Of a DNA stretch of 64,000 nt, positions 1 through 9,270 are shown piece by piece. Both the position numbers and the translations under genes were made by a program. The stretch lies in assembly GCA_046760905.1 (NCBI GenBank), contig JBHIFB010000001.1, positions 1-64,000 on the forward strand, given 5' to 3'. How positions within the stretch are numbered: the stretch's first letter is position 1; each line of letters opens with the position of its first letter. This stretch comes from JBHIFB01 sp046760905. Lineage in GTDB: Bacteria > Gemmatimonadota > CAZMKB01. The notes beneath the pieces were generated by a model, which saw nothing but the letters and a program-made list of their open reading frames with translations, did not search any database and was not told where the DNA came from.

Positions 1-226
1 AGGGAAGCGATTCGAAGGATCATATAAGATAGAGATATAGTGAGCTTTTTATTACTCTCTGGGTGTTTGCATTCAACCATTTTCTATACAATATAGGCCT
101 GTTTTTTGTGATTTCTAGAGTTTTCTCCTGATGTGTTTTCCCATCTATGAAAAGCTTATGCTTGTCAGGATCTTTTACAAAACATTTAATATAGGTTGGA
201 CAGGAAACTCTCGGAGCGGCTTACCC

Positions 227-505
227 CTATCTTCGCTCGAGGTGATCCCTATCGGGCTTTTTGGATCGGTAGATGATGGATATGGGAACAAGAACGCAGT
301 AACCGAGCACAAGTAGGATCGGAGCTAATGTCACTGAGCCTTGTGAGAGGAAGATGAACCCTGCGATGATGACTGCGACAGAAAAAATCAAAAGCTTTAT
401 ATTGAGAGACGAGAAGCCTACGTCTGCAGATATCTTCTCAGCGGCTACGGTCTTCGTTTCAGGCTTTCGGCCCCTCTCTTTCTTTACTTTGGCCTTCTTC
501 GCCAT
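227..505 (-). CDS. Small two-TM membrane protein (DUF3098-like)
   Basis: This 92-residue protein begins with a Lys/Arg-rich tail (residues 1-20) followed by two predicted membrane helices at about 36-54 and 58-78 and a charged C-terminus. The layout and the second-helix segment ITLAPILL-like (here VTLAPILLVLGY) resemble DUF3098-type small membrane proteins of the FCB group; that assignment is from memory and tentative. A good AAAGGAGA ribosome site precedes the ATG. It is the last gene of the PIN-TRAM/ispD/ispF/larC run, 41 bases after larC. No function can be assigned. Confidence 0.6.
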   Translation of the reverse strand: MAKKAKVKKERGRKPETKTVAAEKISADVGFSSLNIKLLIFSVAVIIAGFIFLSQGSVTLAPILLVLGYCVLVPISIIYRSKKPDRDHLERR

Positions 506-546
506 TTCTGTCGTCTCCTTTCTCTCAACGACAATATACCTGCCGC

Positions 547-1725
547 TTAATCGAGTGTCAAGTCGAGTTCAGCCTGCAGCCTACGCTGAACGTCTATGAG
601 GCTTTTTCCGGTTTTTCTGGCCAGTCTCACGAGATCCTCGAATTCGATCTTTCTGCGCACACTGGAAGGGGGAATATCCACCTCTTTCACACGCACCTCA
701 CCCATTGATGTCATGATTTTCTTGATTTTCCTGTGGGCGATCCTCCTCCCCACCTCCCAGTACCTGAGTCCGATGGTCATTGTCTCAGAGAGCAGTATAT
801 CAGCTACTCTGTCGAGCCTGCTCTCATCCATTATCACGGTTAGAAGAACTCCCGGACGGCTCTTCTTCATCTGGACAGGGGTGAGATAGACATCGAGAAC
901 CTCTTCCGAGCGGAGTTTCTCGAAGAGATATGTATAGACTTGCGGGTCCATATCGTCTATATTTGCTTCGATCACATAAGCCCGTTCTTTTACCGGTGAT
1001 TCCTCCGCTGCCAGAAAAACTCTCAGCAGGTTCGGCAGTCCAGCGCCGACTCTGGTTCCGGCTCCATATCCCACCCGTCTCACTCTCATTCCTATGTTCC
1101 CGCTGAAACCATCGCTGAGGATTTTTATAAGTGCGGCACCTGTTGGTGTTGTGAGCTCGCCCATTCTATTCGTCATCCTCACCGGGCATCCTTTCAAAAT
1201 CTCCACGGTAGCCGGTGCGGGAGCGGCAAGCTTACCGTGATCTGTATCAATCATCCCTTTCCCTAGCGGGATAGAAGAAGAGTAAACTCTATCGACACCG
1301 AGATGTTTCAATCCCGATACAGTACCAACGAGGTCCAGAATGGTATCGAAATCCCCGAGTTCATGGAAATGAACGTGGGACCTGCGTCTGCCGTGTACCT
1401 TCGCTTCAGCAGCAGCAAGACATCTTAGGATATCTATGACCTTTGCTTTCACCCCGTCATCCAGTGAACTCCCTCCGATTAGTCTTTCCGCATCAGAAAG
1501 CTTAGGGAAGGCTGGAGTTTTCGAGACATCGATTTCCAAAAGCGTCGCCCTGATACCTCCCCTCTTGACCGTTCTTTTCCTTATCTTATAACCTCTAACA
1601 CCCAGCTTTGAAAGTTCGCTCTCGAGATTTTTCAGTGCAAAGCCGCAATCCATGATCGCTGCGAGGAACATGTCCCCGCTCACACCGGAGAAGGCGTCGA
1701 CGTAGAGAATCTTCCTTTCACTCAT
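547..1725 (-). CDS. larC: LarC, nickel-pincer cofactor nickel-insertion enzyme
   Basis: LarC inserts nickel into the dithiolated pyridinium mononucleotide to finish the nickel-pincer cofactor of lactate racemase and related LarA enzymes, using CTP. The 392-residue protein shows the family opening (ILYVDAFSGVSGDMFLAA) and the His-rich metal segment HVHFHELGDFDTI at about residues 117-129, plus the C-terminal domain (former DUF111) in the same frame. In Lactobacillus plantarum LarC is made by ribosomal frameshifting; here it is one continuous frame. I chose the ATG at 1725, giving a TGATG junction with ispF, over a TTG one codon upstream. LarB lies 7 kb away; LarA and LarE are not in the window. 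Confidence 0.93.
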   Translation of the reverse strand: MSERKILYVDAFSGVSGDMFLAAIMDCGFALKNLESELSKLGVRGYKIRKRTVKRGGIRATLLEIDVSKTPAFPKLSDAERLIGGSSLDDGVKAKVIDILRCLAAAEAKVHGRRRSHVHFHELGDFDTILDLVGTVSGLKHLGVDRVYSSSIPLGKGMIDTDHGKLAAPAPATVEILKGCPVRMTNRMGELTTPTGAALIKILSDGFSGNIGMRVRRVGYGAGTRVGAGLPNLLRVFLAAEESPVKERAYVIEANIDDMDPQVYTYLFEKLRSEEVLDVYLTPVQMKKSRPGVLLTVIMDESRLDRVADILLSETMTIGLRYWEVGRRIAHRKIKKIMTSMGEVRVKEVDIPPSSVRRKIEFEDLVRLARKTGKSLIDVQRRLQAELDLTLD

Positions 1726-2207
1726 CAATCAGCACCACACGCTTTCAATGACACGACTGCAGAGGCCGCTATGACGGCATGGGGCAAAATGGCACTCAAG
1801 CCTTCAAGGCTTTTCGCTTTAACACTCACCCGATTCTTAACAACCCCGAACACTGCTGCGATTTCATCCCTCATTCCTCCAATCCACGGAGACATGACGG
1901 GTTCATCCGCCATTATCGTCGAATCGAGGTTGGACAGTGCATAACCCTCGCCCCGCATCATGTTCACCACCTCTTTCAATAATAACACGCTGCTCACATC
2001 TTTCCAACGGGGTTCTCCCGGTGGAAAGTGAGTACCGATGTCACCGAGAGAAAGAGCGCCGAGTACAGCATCTATGACCGCATGCAGAAGAGCATCGCCA
2101 TCGGAGTATCCTTCGAGCCCCTTCTCGAAAGGTATTGTAACACCTCCGAGAACGAGTTTCCTTCCATCCACAAGCTGATGCATGTCGAAACCCTGTCCGA
2201 TTTTCAC
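1725..2207 (-). CDS. ispF: 2-C-methyl-D-erythritol 2,4-cyclodiphosphate synthase
   Basis: IspF cyclises CDP-methylerythritol 2-phosphate, the fifth step of the MEP isoprenoid pathway. The 160-residue length is typical. The zinc ligands Asp8, His10 and His42 are present (GFDMH and SDGDALLHA), as is the KAKSLE stretch carrying the Mg-binding Glu. The usual GRGEG segment near the C-terminus is replaced by ILPHAV, which is unusual. The start is GTG and overlaps the ispD stop as GTGA, so the two are probably translationally coupled. Confidence 0.95.
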   Translation of the reverse strand: MKIGQGFDMHQLVDGRKLVLGGVTIPFEKGLEGYSDGDALLHAVIDAVLGALSLGDIGTHFPPGEPRWKDVSSVLLLKEVVNMMRGEGYALSNLDSTIMADEPVMSPWIGGMRDEIAAVFGVVKNRVSVKAKSLEGLSAILPHAVIAASAVVSLKACGAD

Positions 2208-2884
2208 CGCTTTCCACCCACTCGTCTAAGAAGTAAGGAGGCCAGCTCGAGATCCAACCTGGAGGTGATCTTGAGGTTATAACGGTCCCCCGGAACCACC
2301 CGTACCTCCTGTCCAAGTGATTCGACAAGCTGTGCATCATCCGTATATGTCAATTGCATTGCCCTGGCTCGTTCATGAGCTTTCCTGATTAGCTCGGCCG
2401 GGAAAGCTTGAGGGGTTTGAGCGCAACATAGTCTGTGCCTGTCGAGTGTCCTCTCCACCTTCACTCCATCGATTTCCTTCACCGTATCGCTCACCGGAAT
2501 TACCGGAACAACCGACGTCCCCTTCATCACCTCTTTTATCACCGTGTCCAGCAATTTTCCATCCAAAAGCGGCCTGACTCCATCGTGTACAAGAACTATA
2601 TCACTGGACGATGGCACTTCGCATAGCCCGTTGTATACCGAATCCTGCCGCCTCTCGCCCCCGGCGACGATCTTGAGCCGCTCATCCCTCTGGAGGCCAA
2701 GGTCTGACGGGAGCTTCCCACTAAACCTCCCGGGAACCACAAGTAAGACTTTCTCAACCAGGCGGTGAAGCAGGAAGGGATTCACTGCATACCAGATGAC
2801 CGGCTTACCCTCGAGCGATTCGAATTGCTTCTCGCCCCCATATCTTTTCCCCTCGCCCGCGGCGACTATCACTGCTGAAACCAT
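2204..2884 (-). CDS. ispD: 2-C-methyl-D-erythritol 4-phosphate cytidylyltransferase
   Basis: IspD transfers CMP from CTP to methylerythritol phosphate in the MEP pathway. The 226-residue protein carries the CTP-binding loop AAGEGKRYGG near residues 8-17, GGERRQDSVYNGL at about 75-87, VHDGVRPL, the DTVK motif, QTPQAF and TDDA, all in family order. It follows the PIN-TRAM gene by six bases and overlaps ispF by four. The PIN-TRAM/ispD/ispF order is a common bacterial arrangement, which supports the calls. Confidence 0.96.
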   Translation of the reverse strand: MVSAVIVAAGEGKRYGGEKQFESLEGKPVIWYAVNPFLLHRLVEKVLLVVPGRFSGKLPSDLGLQRDERLKIVAGGERRQDSVYNGLCEVPSSSDIVLVHDGVRPLLDGKLLDTVIKEVMKGTSVVPVIPVSDTVKEIDGVKVERTLDRHRLCCAQTPQAFPAELIRKAHERARAMQLTYTDDAQLVESLGQEVRVVPGDRYNLKITSRLDLELASLLLRRVGGKR

Positions 2885-2890
2885 AATGCC

Positions 2891-3895
2891 CTATTTCTTC
2901 AGCTGTGCGAATATCAGAGTGCCGGCTTTCGTCTGGTGGATTCCCGTAACAGTTACCCGCACCGTTTTTCCGATCTCGGATCTTGCGTTCTCCACGACAA
3001 CCATATTCCCATCATTCAGGTATCCGACTGCCTGATCCATCTCCTTACCGGGCTTGATAAGCTTTATGACAAACTCATCTCCGGTTGCAACATCGGGCGA
3101 GAGAAGACTCGAAATCTCATTGAAGTCAATGAGCGGAACGTCAGTCCGCATGGCGGCTTTCTTGATCTCCTCCCTCTTCGATATGAGAATAGCATTGTGC
3201 TCATCCGCATACCGGAGCAATGAACGGTCTTCGGCCCCTTCTTTCACCTCAATGTCCCTGATGAAGATTCTGATGTCCCTCTGGCTCTCAAGGCTCTTCA
3301 GATTGTCGAGGCCACGTTGTCCCCTGCTCTTCTGGAAAGCATCCTTCGAAGAGCTGAGGCTTTCGAGCTCCTCGACCACATATCTCGGTATCACTATCTC
3401 TCCCCTCAAGAGTGGTGATGATGAAAGCCGGACAAGCCTTCCATCGACAAGGGCGTCCAGGTCGATGAGGTAAAGCACTCTCTTTTCCGTTTTAGGACCG
3501 ATGTCAGTGAAGATCCTGAGTTCGTCCGCGCTGCTTCTCCCCACGAGGAAACCGAAGTAACCCAGGACAACCGAGAGGAGAAGCAGCGAATATGTGGAAA
3601 AATATCCGAGCTCGGCCTGTTTTGTGGGGAAGACCGCCTCAAGAAGCGGTTCTACAAGCTGGTATGCTATCAACCTGGCTATGAGAAACCCTACAACGAG
3701 TCCTATACTTCCAACGGCAATCCCTCTCAATCGCTTCCTCTGCCTTTGCAGCCGAAAGTCAGCGAGAAAGAATACGATCACAACTACAAGCAATGCTGTT
3801 GAGGTGATGACTGTATTTAGGACAGTTTCGAAGTTGCCGAAAATAAAAGCACATGATGCCAGTAACAATACGAATAGTAATCTCATGATGTTCAA
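2891..3895 (-). CDS. Membrane PIN-TRAM domain protein (YacL family)
   Basis: The 334-residue protein has an N-terminal membrane part with about four helices (roughly residues 5-23, 30-46, 60-80 and 101-119), then a PIN nuclease-like domain from about 140 to 255 beginning LYLIDLDALVDGR, and a C-terminal TRAM domain at about 275-334. It matches the YacL/PilT-like family, whose RNA substrate is not well defined. The start is probably TTG: a GGAGGAG ribosome site sits about eight bases before it, and the first ATG is three codons further in. It heads the ispD-ispF-larC operon. Confidence 0.88.
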   Translation of the reverse strand: MNIMRLLFVLLLASCAFIFGNFETVLNTVITSTALLVVVIVFFLADFRLQRQRKRLRGIAVGSIGLVVGFLIARLIAYQLVEPLLEAVFPTKQAELGYFSTYSLLLLSVVLGYFGFLVGRSSADELRIFTDIGPKTEKRVLYLIDLDALVDGRLVRLSSSPLLRGEIVIPRYVVEELESLSSSKDAFQKSRGQRGLDNLKSLESQRDIRIFIRDIEVKEGAEDRSLLRYADEHNAILISKREEIKKAAMRTDVPLIDFNEISSLLSPDVATGDEFVIKLIKPGKEMDQAVGYLNDGNMVVVENARSEIGKTVRVTVTGIHQTKAGTLIFAQLKK

Positions 3896-4003
3896 GGTAT
3901 CTCCTCCCTTTTATGGATAATCCTCACACATAATTCATATCGCTAATTATCGGAATTATTACATGCAACGCGAAAGCTATACTTCCTCCTTTCTTGAGGT
4001 CAT

Positions 4004-5362
4004 TCACTCAGTGCGCCTCGAAAGATTCTCAAATGTCGTGTACTCGTTCCTGAAATAGAGTTCGATCGTACCGGTAGGTCCGTTCCTCTGTTTCCCGACG
4101 ATGATTTCAGCCACATCCTCACTGCCAGTTTTTTCATACTGTTCGGGTCTGTAGATAAAAACAACGACGTCGGCATCCTGTTCAATAGCTCCCGATTCCC
4201 TGAGATCAGCAAGAGTCGGACGCCTGTCCTTCCTCATCTCGGGAGCTCTCGATAGCTGAGAGAGGGCCACAACCGGTATCTTCAACTCTTTCGCAAGGGC
4301 TTTCAAAGACCTGGAGATCACCGATATTTCCTGTTGTCTGTTTTCAGCTCCCCTCGGCCCCTGAATTAGCTGTAGATAGTCTACGATTATGAGTCCAAGA
4401 TTCACTTCGCTCTTGAGCCTGCGTGCTTTTGCTTTCATCTCAAGTATAGTAGTGGACGGTGAATCATCTATGTAGATTGGGGCCTCGGCAAGAATCCCTG
4501 CGGCTGTTGCGAGCTTGGGCCAATCGGACTCCGATAGAAAACCTGTCCTCAGTTTTGATCCGTCAACTCTCGCTTCAGAACACAGGAGCCTTTGTACAAC
4601 CTGATCTCTCGACATCTCAAGGCTGAAAACGGCAACCGGTATCCCCCTCTCCACCGCCGCGAACTGGGTGATGTTCAGGGCGAAACTGGTTTTTCCCATC
4701 GACGGCCTTCCAGCGATTACAATAAATTCCGAATTCTGGAGGCCGGCAGTCATATTATCGAGGTCGATGAAACCCGTTTCAACGCCTGTCACTCCTCCCT
4801 TCCTCTGATGAAGAGATTCTATCAATTCGAATGCGGACTTGAGTATGTTCTTTATCGATATGAAACCTTCCTTCACCCTGTGCTGAGATATCTCAAAGAT
4901 CCTGCTCTCTGCACGGTCGAGGATCTCATTCACATCACCCTTCTCCTCATAGGTCTCCGTGATGATGGAAGTGGCGACTTCGATCAACCTCCTCAAGAGT
5001 GCCTTTTCGAGCACTATATTGATGTGATACTCAACGTTTGCAGCAGTTGGAACGGCTTCGAGGAGCTCGGTTACATATACCTGCCCACCAACTTCCTCAA
5101 GTTCATCCCTTCGCCTCAGCTCCTCCGTTAAGGTTATAGGGTCGATAATCTTGTTTGCCTCGAAAAGCTTCGACATGGACCTGAAAATCAATCTGTGGCC
5201 GTGGCGGTAGAAGCAGCTCTCATCGAGGTGCTCCAGGGCTTTCGTCACCGCCACCTTCTCCATGAGCATCGCACCAAGGACGGATGCTTCCGCTTCATAG
5301 GAGTGAGGAGGAGTCCTGTCGAATACAAGCCTTTCTGAGGATTGGACTGTAAGTTCCTCCAT
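4004..5362 (-). CDS. dnaB: Replicative DNA helicase DnaB
   Basis: DnaB is the hexameric 5'-3' helicase of the replication fork. The 452 residues include the N-terminal helical domain (from about 17, PPHSYEAEASVLGAML), a linker, and the RecA-like motor with Walker A GRPSMGKTSFALN near residue 219 and Walker B LIIVDYLQLI. No intein interrupts it. A strong AAGGAGAG site precedes the ATG. The 141-base gap upstream separates it from coaBC, so it may have its own promoter, although I see no convincing one. Confidence 0.97.
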   Translation of the reverse strand: MEELTVQSSERLVFDRTPPHSYEAEASVLGAMLMEKVAVTKALEHLDESCFYRHGHRLIFRSMSKLFEANKIIDPITLTEELRRRDELEEVGGQVYVTELLEAVPTAANVEYHINIVLEKALLRRLIEVATSIITETYEEKGDVNEILDRAESRIFEISQHRVKEGFISIKNILKSAFELIESLHQRKGGVTGVETGFIDLDNMTAGLQNSEFIVIAGRPSMGKTSFALNITQFAAVERGIPVAVFSLEMSRDQVVQRLLCSEARVDGSKLRTGFLSESDWPKLATAAGILAEAPIYIDDSPSTTILEMKAKARRLKSEVNLGLIIVDYLQLIQGPRGAENRQQEISVISRSLKALAKELKIPVVALSQLSRAPEMRKDRRPTLADLRESGAIEQDADVVVFIYRPEQYEKTGSEDVAEIIVGKQRNGPTGTIELYFRNEYTTFENLSRRTE

Positions 5363-5506
5363 ACCGACTCTCTCCTTCCATACAGTGAATTATCGATAAC
5401 TCGTAGTCTTAAGGTGCCGGAATATCAGCAACAGTTGGATTAATTCAGAACCGCTGCTGCCGTGGTACTTCTTTTACTCTCCGGAGCTGTAAGATGAGCT
5501 TGTAGT

Positions 5507-6712
5507 TCACAGAGTCTCTATGACATCGAATATCTTATCTGCAAGCTCATCTTTCGTAATGAGGGGTAAGGGGAGCTTTTCTCTCTTCCTGGTGAGGATG
5601 GTCGCTCTATTGGTATCGACTTCGAACCCTGCTCCATTAACATCGGGGTTATTTACCACTATCAGATCGAGCCCTTTCTCCTCGAGCTTCTTCCATGCTC
5701 TGTCTATCTCATCCTCATATTCCAGAGCGAAACCTACAAACACCGTGTCTGAAGCAGCTTTCTCCCTTGCCGCCTTCAGGATGTCCTGGGTAGGTAAAAG
5801 TTCGAGGGTCACAGGATCTTTCCCTCTTGCCATCTTTCTATCGGAGAAATGGGCAGGAGTATAATCACCAACTGCAGCTACCATGACGAGGATATCCGCA
5901 TCCCCGATACGATCCATGACTTCCTTATGCATCTCCCTCGCCGTCCTCACGGACACGACATCGACATCATTCGGCTTGATCAGATGTGTGGGACCACTCA
6001 CTACCGTCACACTGGCATCGCGCCTCTTTGCCGCCCGGGCTACTGCGAATCCCATCTTCCCACTTGACCTGTTCGTAATGAATCTCACAGGGTCGATTGG
6101 CTCCTCCGTTCTCCCCGAGGTAACGAGGACTCTCTTACCCGTTAGTTTCTTTGAAACATCCAAGCAAATCGAAAGCTCCTGAATTATCGCAGGGATCTCA
6201 GCCAATCTGCCGGGACCAATGTCACCGCATGCAAGACGCCCCTCGCCGGGCGGGATAAGTCTCACCCCCCTCGCGGTGAGCTTAGAGACATTCTCCTGCA
6301 CTACCCTACTGAGATATAACCTGCTATTCATGGCAGGTGCGATTATCAGGGGGCACTCAAGCGCCAGCAGAAGTGTCGAAAGCAAATCATCAGCAATACC
6401 ATTCGCCAGTTTTCCTATAATGTTGGCTGTTGCAGGGGCAATCACAAACGCATCCGGGAAGCTAGCCAGCTCAAGGTGAGTGTATGGACCGTCCTCACCA
6501 CTAACGAACATCTCTGTGTAAACTCTGTGCCCGGAAAGCGATTCGAAGGTCAGTGGACTCACAAAACGACAGGCGTTTTGTGTCATTATCACTCTCACAC
6601 TGGCTCCCAACCTTACCAGTTCGCTCACGAGCTCACAGGATTTATATGCTGCGATGCTTCCGGTTACCCCAACAGCCACCCTCTTCCCTTTTAGCAGATA
6701 CTCCACCACCAT
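5507..6712 (-). CDS. coaBC: Bifunctional phosphopantothenoylcysteine decarboxylase/synthetase CoaBC
   Basis: CoaBC joins cysteine to 4'-phosphopantothenate and decarboxylates the product in CoA synthesis. The 401-residue protein has the flavoprotein decarboxylase half first (VTGSIAAYKS, the active-site His in THLELA, IAPAMN, and the substrate-clamp Cys in RLACGD). The CTP-dependent synthetase half starts near 190 (VLVTSGRTEEPIDPVRF, NRSSGKMGFA). It overlaps gmk by one base (TAATG). The rpoZ gene that often sits between gmk and coaBC is absent here. Confidence 0.96.
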   Translation of the reverse strand: MVVEYLLKGKRVAVGVTGSIAAYKSCELVSELVRLGASVRVIMTQNACRFVSPLTFESLSGHRVYTEMFVSGEDGPYTHLELASFPDAFVIAPATANIIGKLANGIADDLLSTLLLALECPLIIAPAMNSRLYLSRVVQENVSKLTARGVRLIPPGEGRLACGDIGPGRLAEIPAIIQELSICLDVSKKLTGKRVLVTSGRTEEPIDPVRFITNRSSGKMGFAVARAAKRRDASVTVVSGPTHLIKPNDVDVVSVRTAREMHKEVMDRIGDADILVMVAAVGDYTPAHFSDRKMARGKDPVTLELLPTQDILKAAREKAASDTVFVGFALEYEDEIDRAWKKLEEKGLDLIVVNNPDVNGAGFEVDTNRATILTRKREKLPLPLITKDELADKIFDVIETL

Positions 6713-7350
6713 TATGATACTGCCATCCCTTTTAATCGATCAAGCCAGCCGGATAAATCTGAAATTCTCCCCACCGAGTGTCTTTCCGCGTTCATTATTT
6801 CCATAATGGTCTGAACGGTTCCGTCAAGCTCATCATTCACGACCACATAAGAATACTCATAGACTTCTTCCATCTCCCTCCCGGCACTTTCAATCCTTTC
6901 TTCTCTCACCTCCTTCGATTCGGTCCCCCTCCCGCTGAGCCTCGCAGTGAGCACTTCGAGAGAAGGCGGCAACAGGAAAATGAACACACCGTCGGCAAAA
7001 TGCTCTCTCAAGCGGGCTCCCCCCTGGACATCGGCATCGATCAGGACGCATCTCCCGCTCTTTAGAGAATCCTCGATAAACTTTCCTGGCGTTCCGTAAT
7101 ACTCACCATAGACCTCGGCCCATTCGATAAGGTCTCCTGCATCGATGAGTTCTTTGAATCTCTGCCTCTTCACAAAAAAATAATCTTTTCCCTCTATTTC
7201 GCCAGCTCTCATCCCACGAGTTGTAACAGAGACAGAATACACGAGGTTATCATGTCTCTTCAGGAGCTCCCTGCAGACAGTGCTCTTACCGACACCCGAA
7301 GGGCCGGTGATCACAAGAACATACGCCTTTATTGCCGGAAGTTTCACCAC
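6712..7350 (-). CDS. gmk: Guanylate kinase
   Basis: Gmk phosphorylates GMP to GDP in nucleotide metabolism. The 212 residues show the P-loop GPSGVGKST near residues 16-24, the GMP-binding region (SVTTRGMRAGEIEGKDYFFV) and the lid. The start is GTG with a GGAGTGA site; a second GTG follows directly. It lies one base from yicC and overlaps coaBC by one base, the standard yicC-gmk-coaBC arrangement apart from the missing rpoZ. Confidence 0.96.
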   Translation of the reverse strand: MVKLPAIKAYVLVITGPSGVGKSTVCRELLKRHDNLVYSVSVTTRGMRAGEIEGKDYFFVKRQRFKELIDAGDLIEWAEVYGEYYGTPGKFIEDSLKSGRCVLIDADVQGGARLREHFADGVFIFLLPPSLEVLTARLSGRGTESKEVREERIESAGREMEEVYEYSYVVVNDELDGTVQTIMEIMNAERHSVGRISDLSGWLDRLKGMAVS

Positions 7351-7351
7351 A

Positions 7352-8233
7352 TCACTCCAGATTCTCGAGTTGCTCTCTGATCTTCTCCACCTCTTCCTTT
7401 ATCAGAACTACTTTTTGCACTATGAGAGAGTCATTCGCCTTGGAGGATATGGTATTCGCCTCCCGGTGTAACTCCTGACATAGAAACGTCAATCTCCTTC
7501 CCAGCACACCTCCTTCTTCGAGATATGATTTAAAAAGCGCAAGATGGGAATTCATTCTATCTATCTCCTCAGTGATATCCCACCTCTCGGCGATCATGGA
7601 AACTTCATACATCAAGCGGCTTTCATCAATTGCCACTCCTTCCATGAGGGAAAAGACAGCTTTTTTGAGCTTTTCCCTGAGCCTCTCAATCCGCTGTGGA
7701 GTGATCTTTTCAATCTCTGCCAGGAGCGCTTTGATACTGGAAAGACGCTCGGAAACGACCAGACCGATCCTCTCCCCCTCCCTTTCCCGCATCTTCACGC
7801 AATCGGAGAGGGCACCCTCCAGAACGGGTTCAAGATTGTGCCAGAATGTATCCTCATCTATGCTGGGAACCGTACGTGAGAATATGTCCGGGAACTCGGC
7901 AAGAAGCCTGAGATCGATATCTCCTGAAACTTCGTAGAAGTATTTCAACTCCTCAAAAACCTTGATATGATCCTCAAAAGCCTCTTTATCGATGCACATC
8001 CTGGACCGTTGATTGCCAACCGGATCGAACAGGATGTTCACATTCACCCTGCCTCTCGAAATCCTTTTCGCTATCTGGGCCTTGACTCTTTCCTCTATTT
8101 CATGAGCGTCCTTCGGTAACTTTATGTTGAGGTCGGCATATCTATGGTTGATCGTCTTAACCTCAACGTCTATAGACCCGAATTCGGTCTGCTGTCTGCT
8201 TCGGCCATAGCCGGTCATGCTGTATAAGGGCAT
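7352..8233 (-). CDS. YicC family endoribonuclease
   Basis: This 293-residue protein begins with the family hallmark SMTGYGR and ends with the conserved C-terminal segment (EGGVLGRRLTFLCQELHRE and NTISSKAND). YicC proteins are reported as RNA endonucleases affecting small-RNA stability; the specific targets here are unknown. An AAGGAG site lies just upstream of the ATG. It heads the yicC-gmk-coaBC operon. The 196-base AT-rich spacer upstream separates it from larB. Confidence 0.93.
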   Translation of the reverse strand: MPLYSMTGYGRSRQQTEFGSIDVEVKTINHRYADLNIKLPKDAHEIEERVKAQIAKRISRGRVNVNILFDPVGNQRSRMCIDKEAFEDHIKVFEELKYFYEVSGDIDLRLLAEFPDIFSRTVPSIDEDTFWHNLEPVLEGALSDCVKMREREGERIGLVVSERLSSIKALLAEIEKITPQRIERLREKLKKAVFSLMEGVAIDESRLMYEVSMIAERWDITEEIDRMNSHLALFKSYLEEGGVLGRRLTFLCQELHREANTISSKANDSLIVQKVVLIKEEVEKIREQLENLE

Positions 8234-8429
8234 CGCACTCCTTCAAATCAGAAAATTATGGCATTTTCAGACAATAACTAATACGGCAATCAGCGTGCCA
8301 TCCTACCAAAACATCCTAGTCGAGCTTAAAGCCGAGAGGATTGCGACCGTCAGCTGCGACCCGGTATTTAATCCTGCCTATAATTATCAGCCTTCGATAT
8401 AATATTATATTACACAAAGGCAGTAAACC

Positions 8430-9188
8430 TCAAGTGCACTCATCGGGGAGCCTGTTTATCAAACTGGCGGCAAATCCGGCTCCAAAACCGTTGTCTATAT
8501 TCACGACGACGACTCCCACAGCGCAACTGTTTAACATGGTGAGGAGAGCGGCCACACCCCCAAAGCTAGCTCCGTAACCGGTGCTTACCGGGACTGCTAT
8601 GACGGGGCAGGAAACAATCCCTCCAACGACCGAGGCCAGCGCTCCATCCATCCCCGCTACGACTATTATTACTCTGGCATCCATTATTGCATCGGCATGG
8701 GAGAGCAGTCTGTGGATACCTGCAACACCCACATCGTAAATTGCTTGGGCCCTGTTTCCAAGCACTTCGCTTGTAACCCTTGCCTCCTCCGCCACTGGAA
8801 TATCGGAAGTACCGGCCGAAAGTATCACTATTTTACCAACTTTTTTCCTCTCCCTCTTCTGCACAACAACGATCCGGGCCTGTTCGTGGAAGACGGCATC
8901 GGGTATTATTTTTTCGATCGCCTCGTAGACGCTTTGATCAGCTCTTGTGGCCATTAACTCTTCATTCTTCCCCAGGATCTTCCTGGCGATTTCTGTTATC
9001 TGACCCAGAGTTTTCCCCTCGCAGTATATTACCTCGGGGAAACCCTTCCGCATCGCCCTGTGGTGGTCAACCTTGGCAAATCCCATTTCCTCGAAGGGAA
9101 ACGTCTCAAACACCCTCACTGCGTCCTCTACCTTCATCTCCCCTCTTGAGACGTCTCGGAGTATTTTTGTGATCTGATCTCGATTCAT
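8430..9188 (-). CDS. larB: LarB, pyridinium-3,5-biscarboxylic acid mononucleotide synthase
   Basis: LarB carboxylates and hydrolyses nicotinate adenine dinucleotide, the first step of nickel-pincer cofactor synthesis. The 252-residue protein has an N-terminal region typical of LarB (RAMRKGFPEVIYCEGKT) and a C-terminal AIR-carboxylase-like domain: GTSDIPVAEEA, YDVGVAGIHRLL, VAGMDGALASVVGG, and PVSTGYGASFGGVAALL. A close sigma-70 match lies upstream (9217-9245). LarC is encoded at 547-1725 but LarA and LarE are not in the window, so the client enzyme is unknown. Confidence 0.93.
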   Translation of the reverse strand: MNRDQITKILRDVSRGEMKVEDAVRVFETFPFEEMGFAKVDHHRAMRKGFPEVIYCEGKTLGQITEIARKILGKNEELMATRADQSVYEAIEKIIPDAVFHEQARIVVVQKRERKKVGKIVILSAGTSDIPVAEEARVTSEVLGNRAQAIYDVGVAGIHRLLSHADAIMDARVIIVVAGMDGALASVVGGIVSCPVIAVPVSTGYGASFGGVAALLTMLNSCAVGVVVVNIDNGFGAGFAASLINRLPDECT

Positions 9189-9216
9189 CTTAAAAACCTC
9201 ATCATCTCACCCGATA

Positions 9217-9245
9217 ATTATAAATTCCATGCACCGACGAAGCAA
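9217..9245 (-). promoter_or_regulatory. Putative sigma-70 promoter for larB
   Basis: On the minus strand TTGCTT (9240-9245) is followed after 17 bases by a perfect TATAAT (9217-9222), about 29 bases ahead of the larB start codon. Confidence 0.6.
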
Positions 9246-9270
9246 TCCCCTTTCATTTTCCCGCATCATC

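Noticed and set aside
1..226. Possible gene end or RNA at the left edge
   Set aside because: Short open stretches in all frames end quickly, and no tRNA-like fold or conserved motif is visible.
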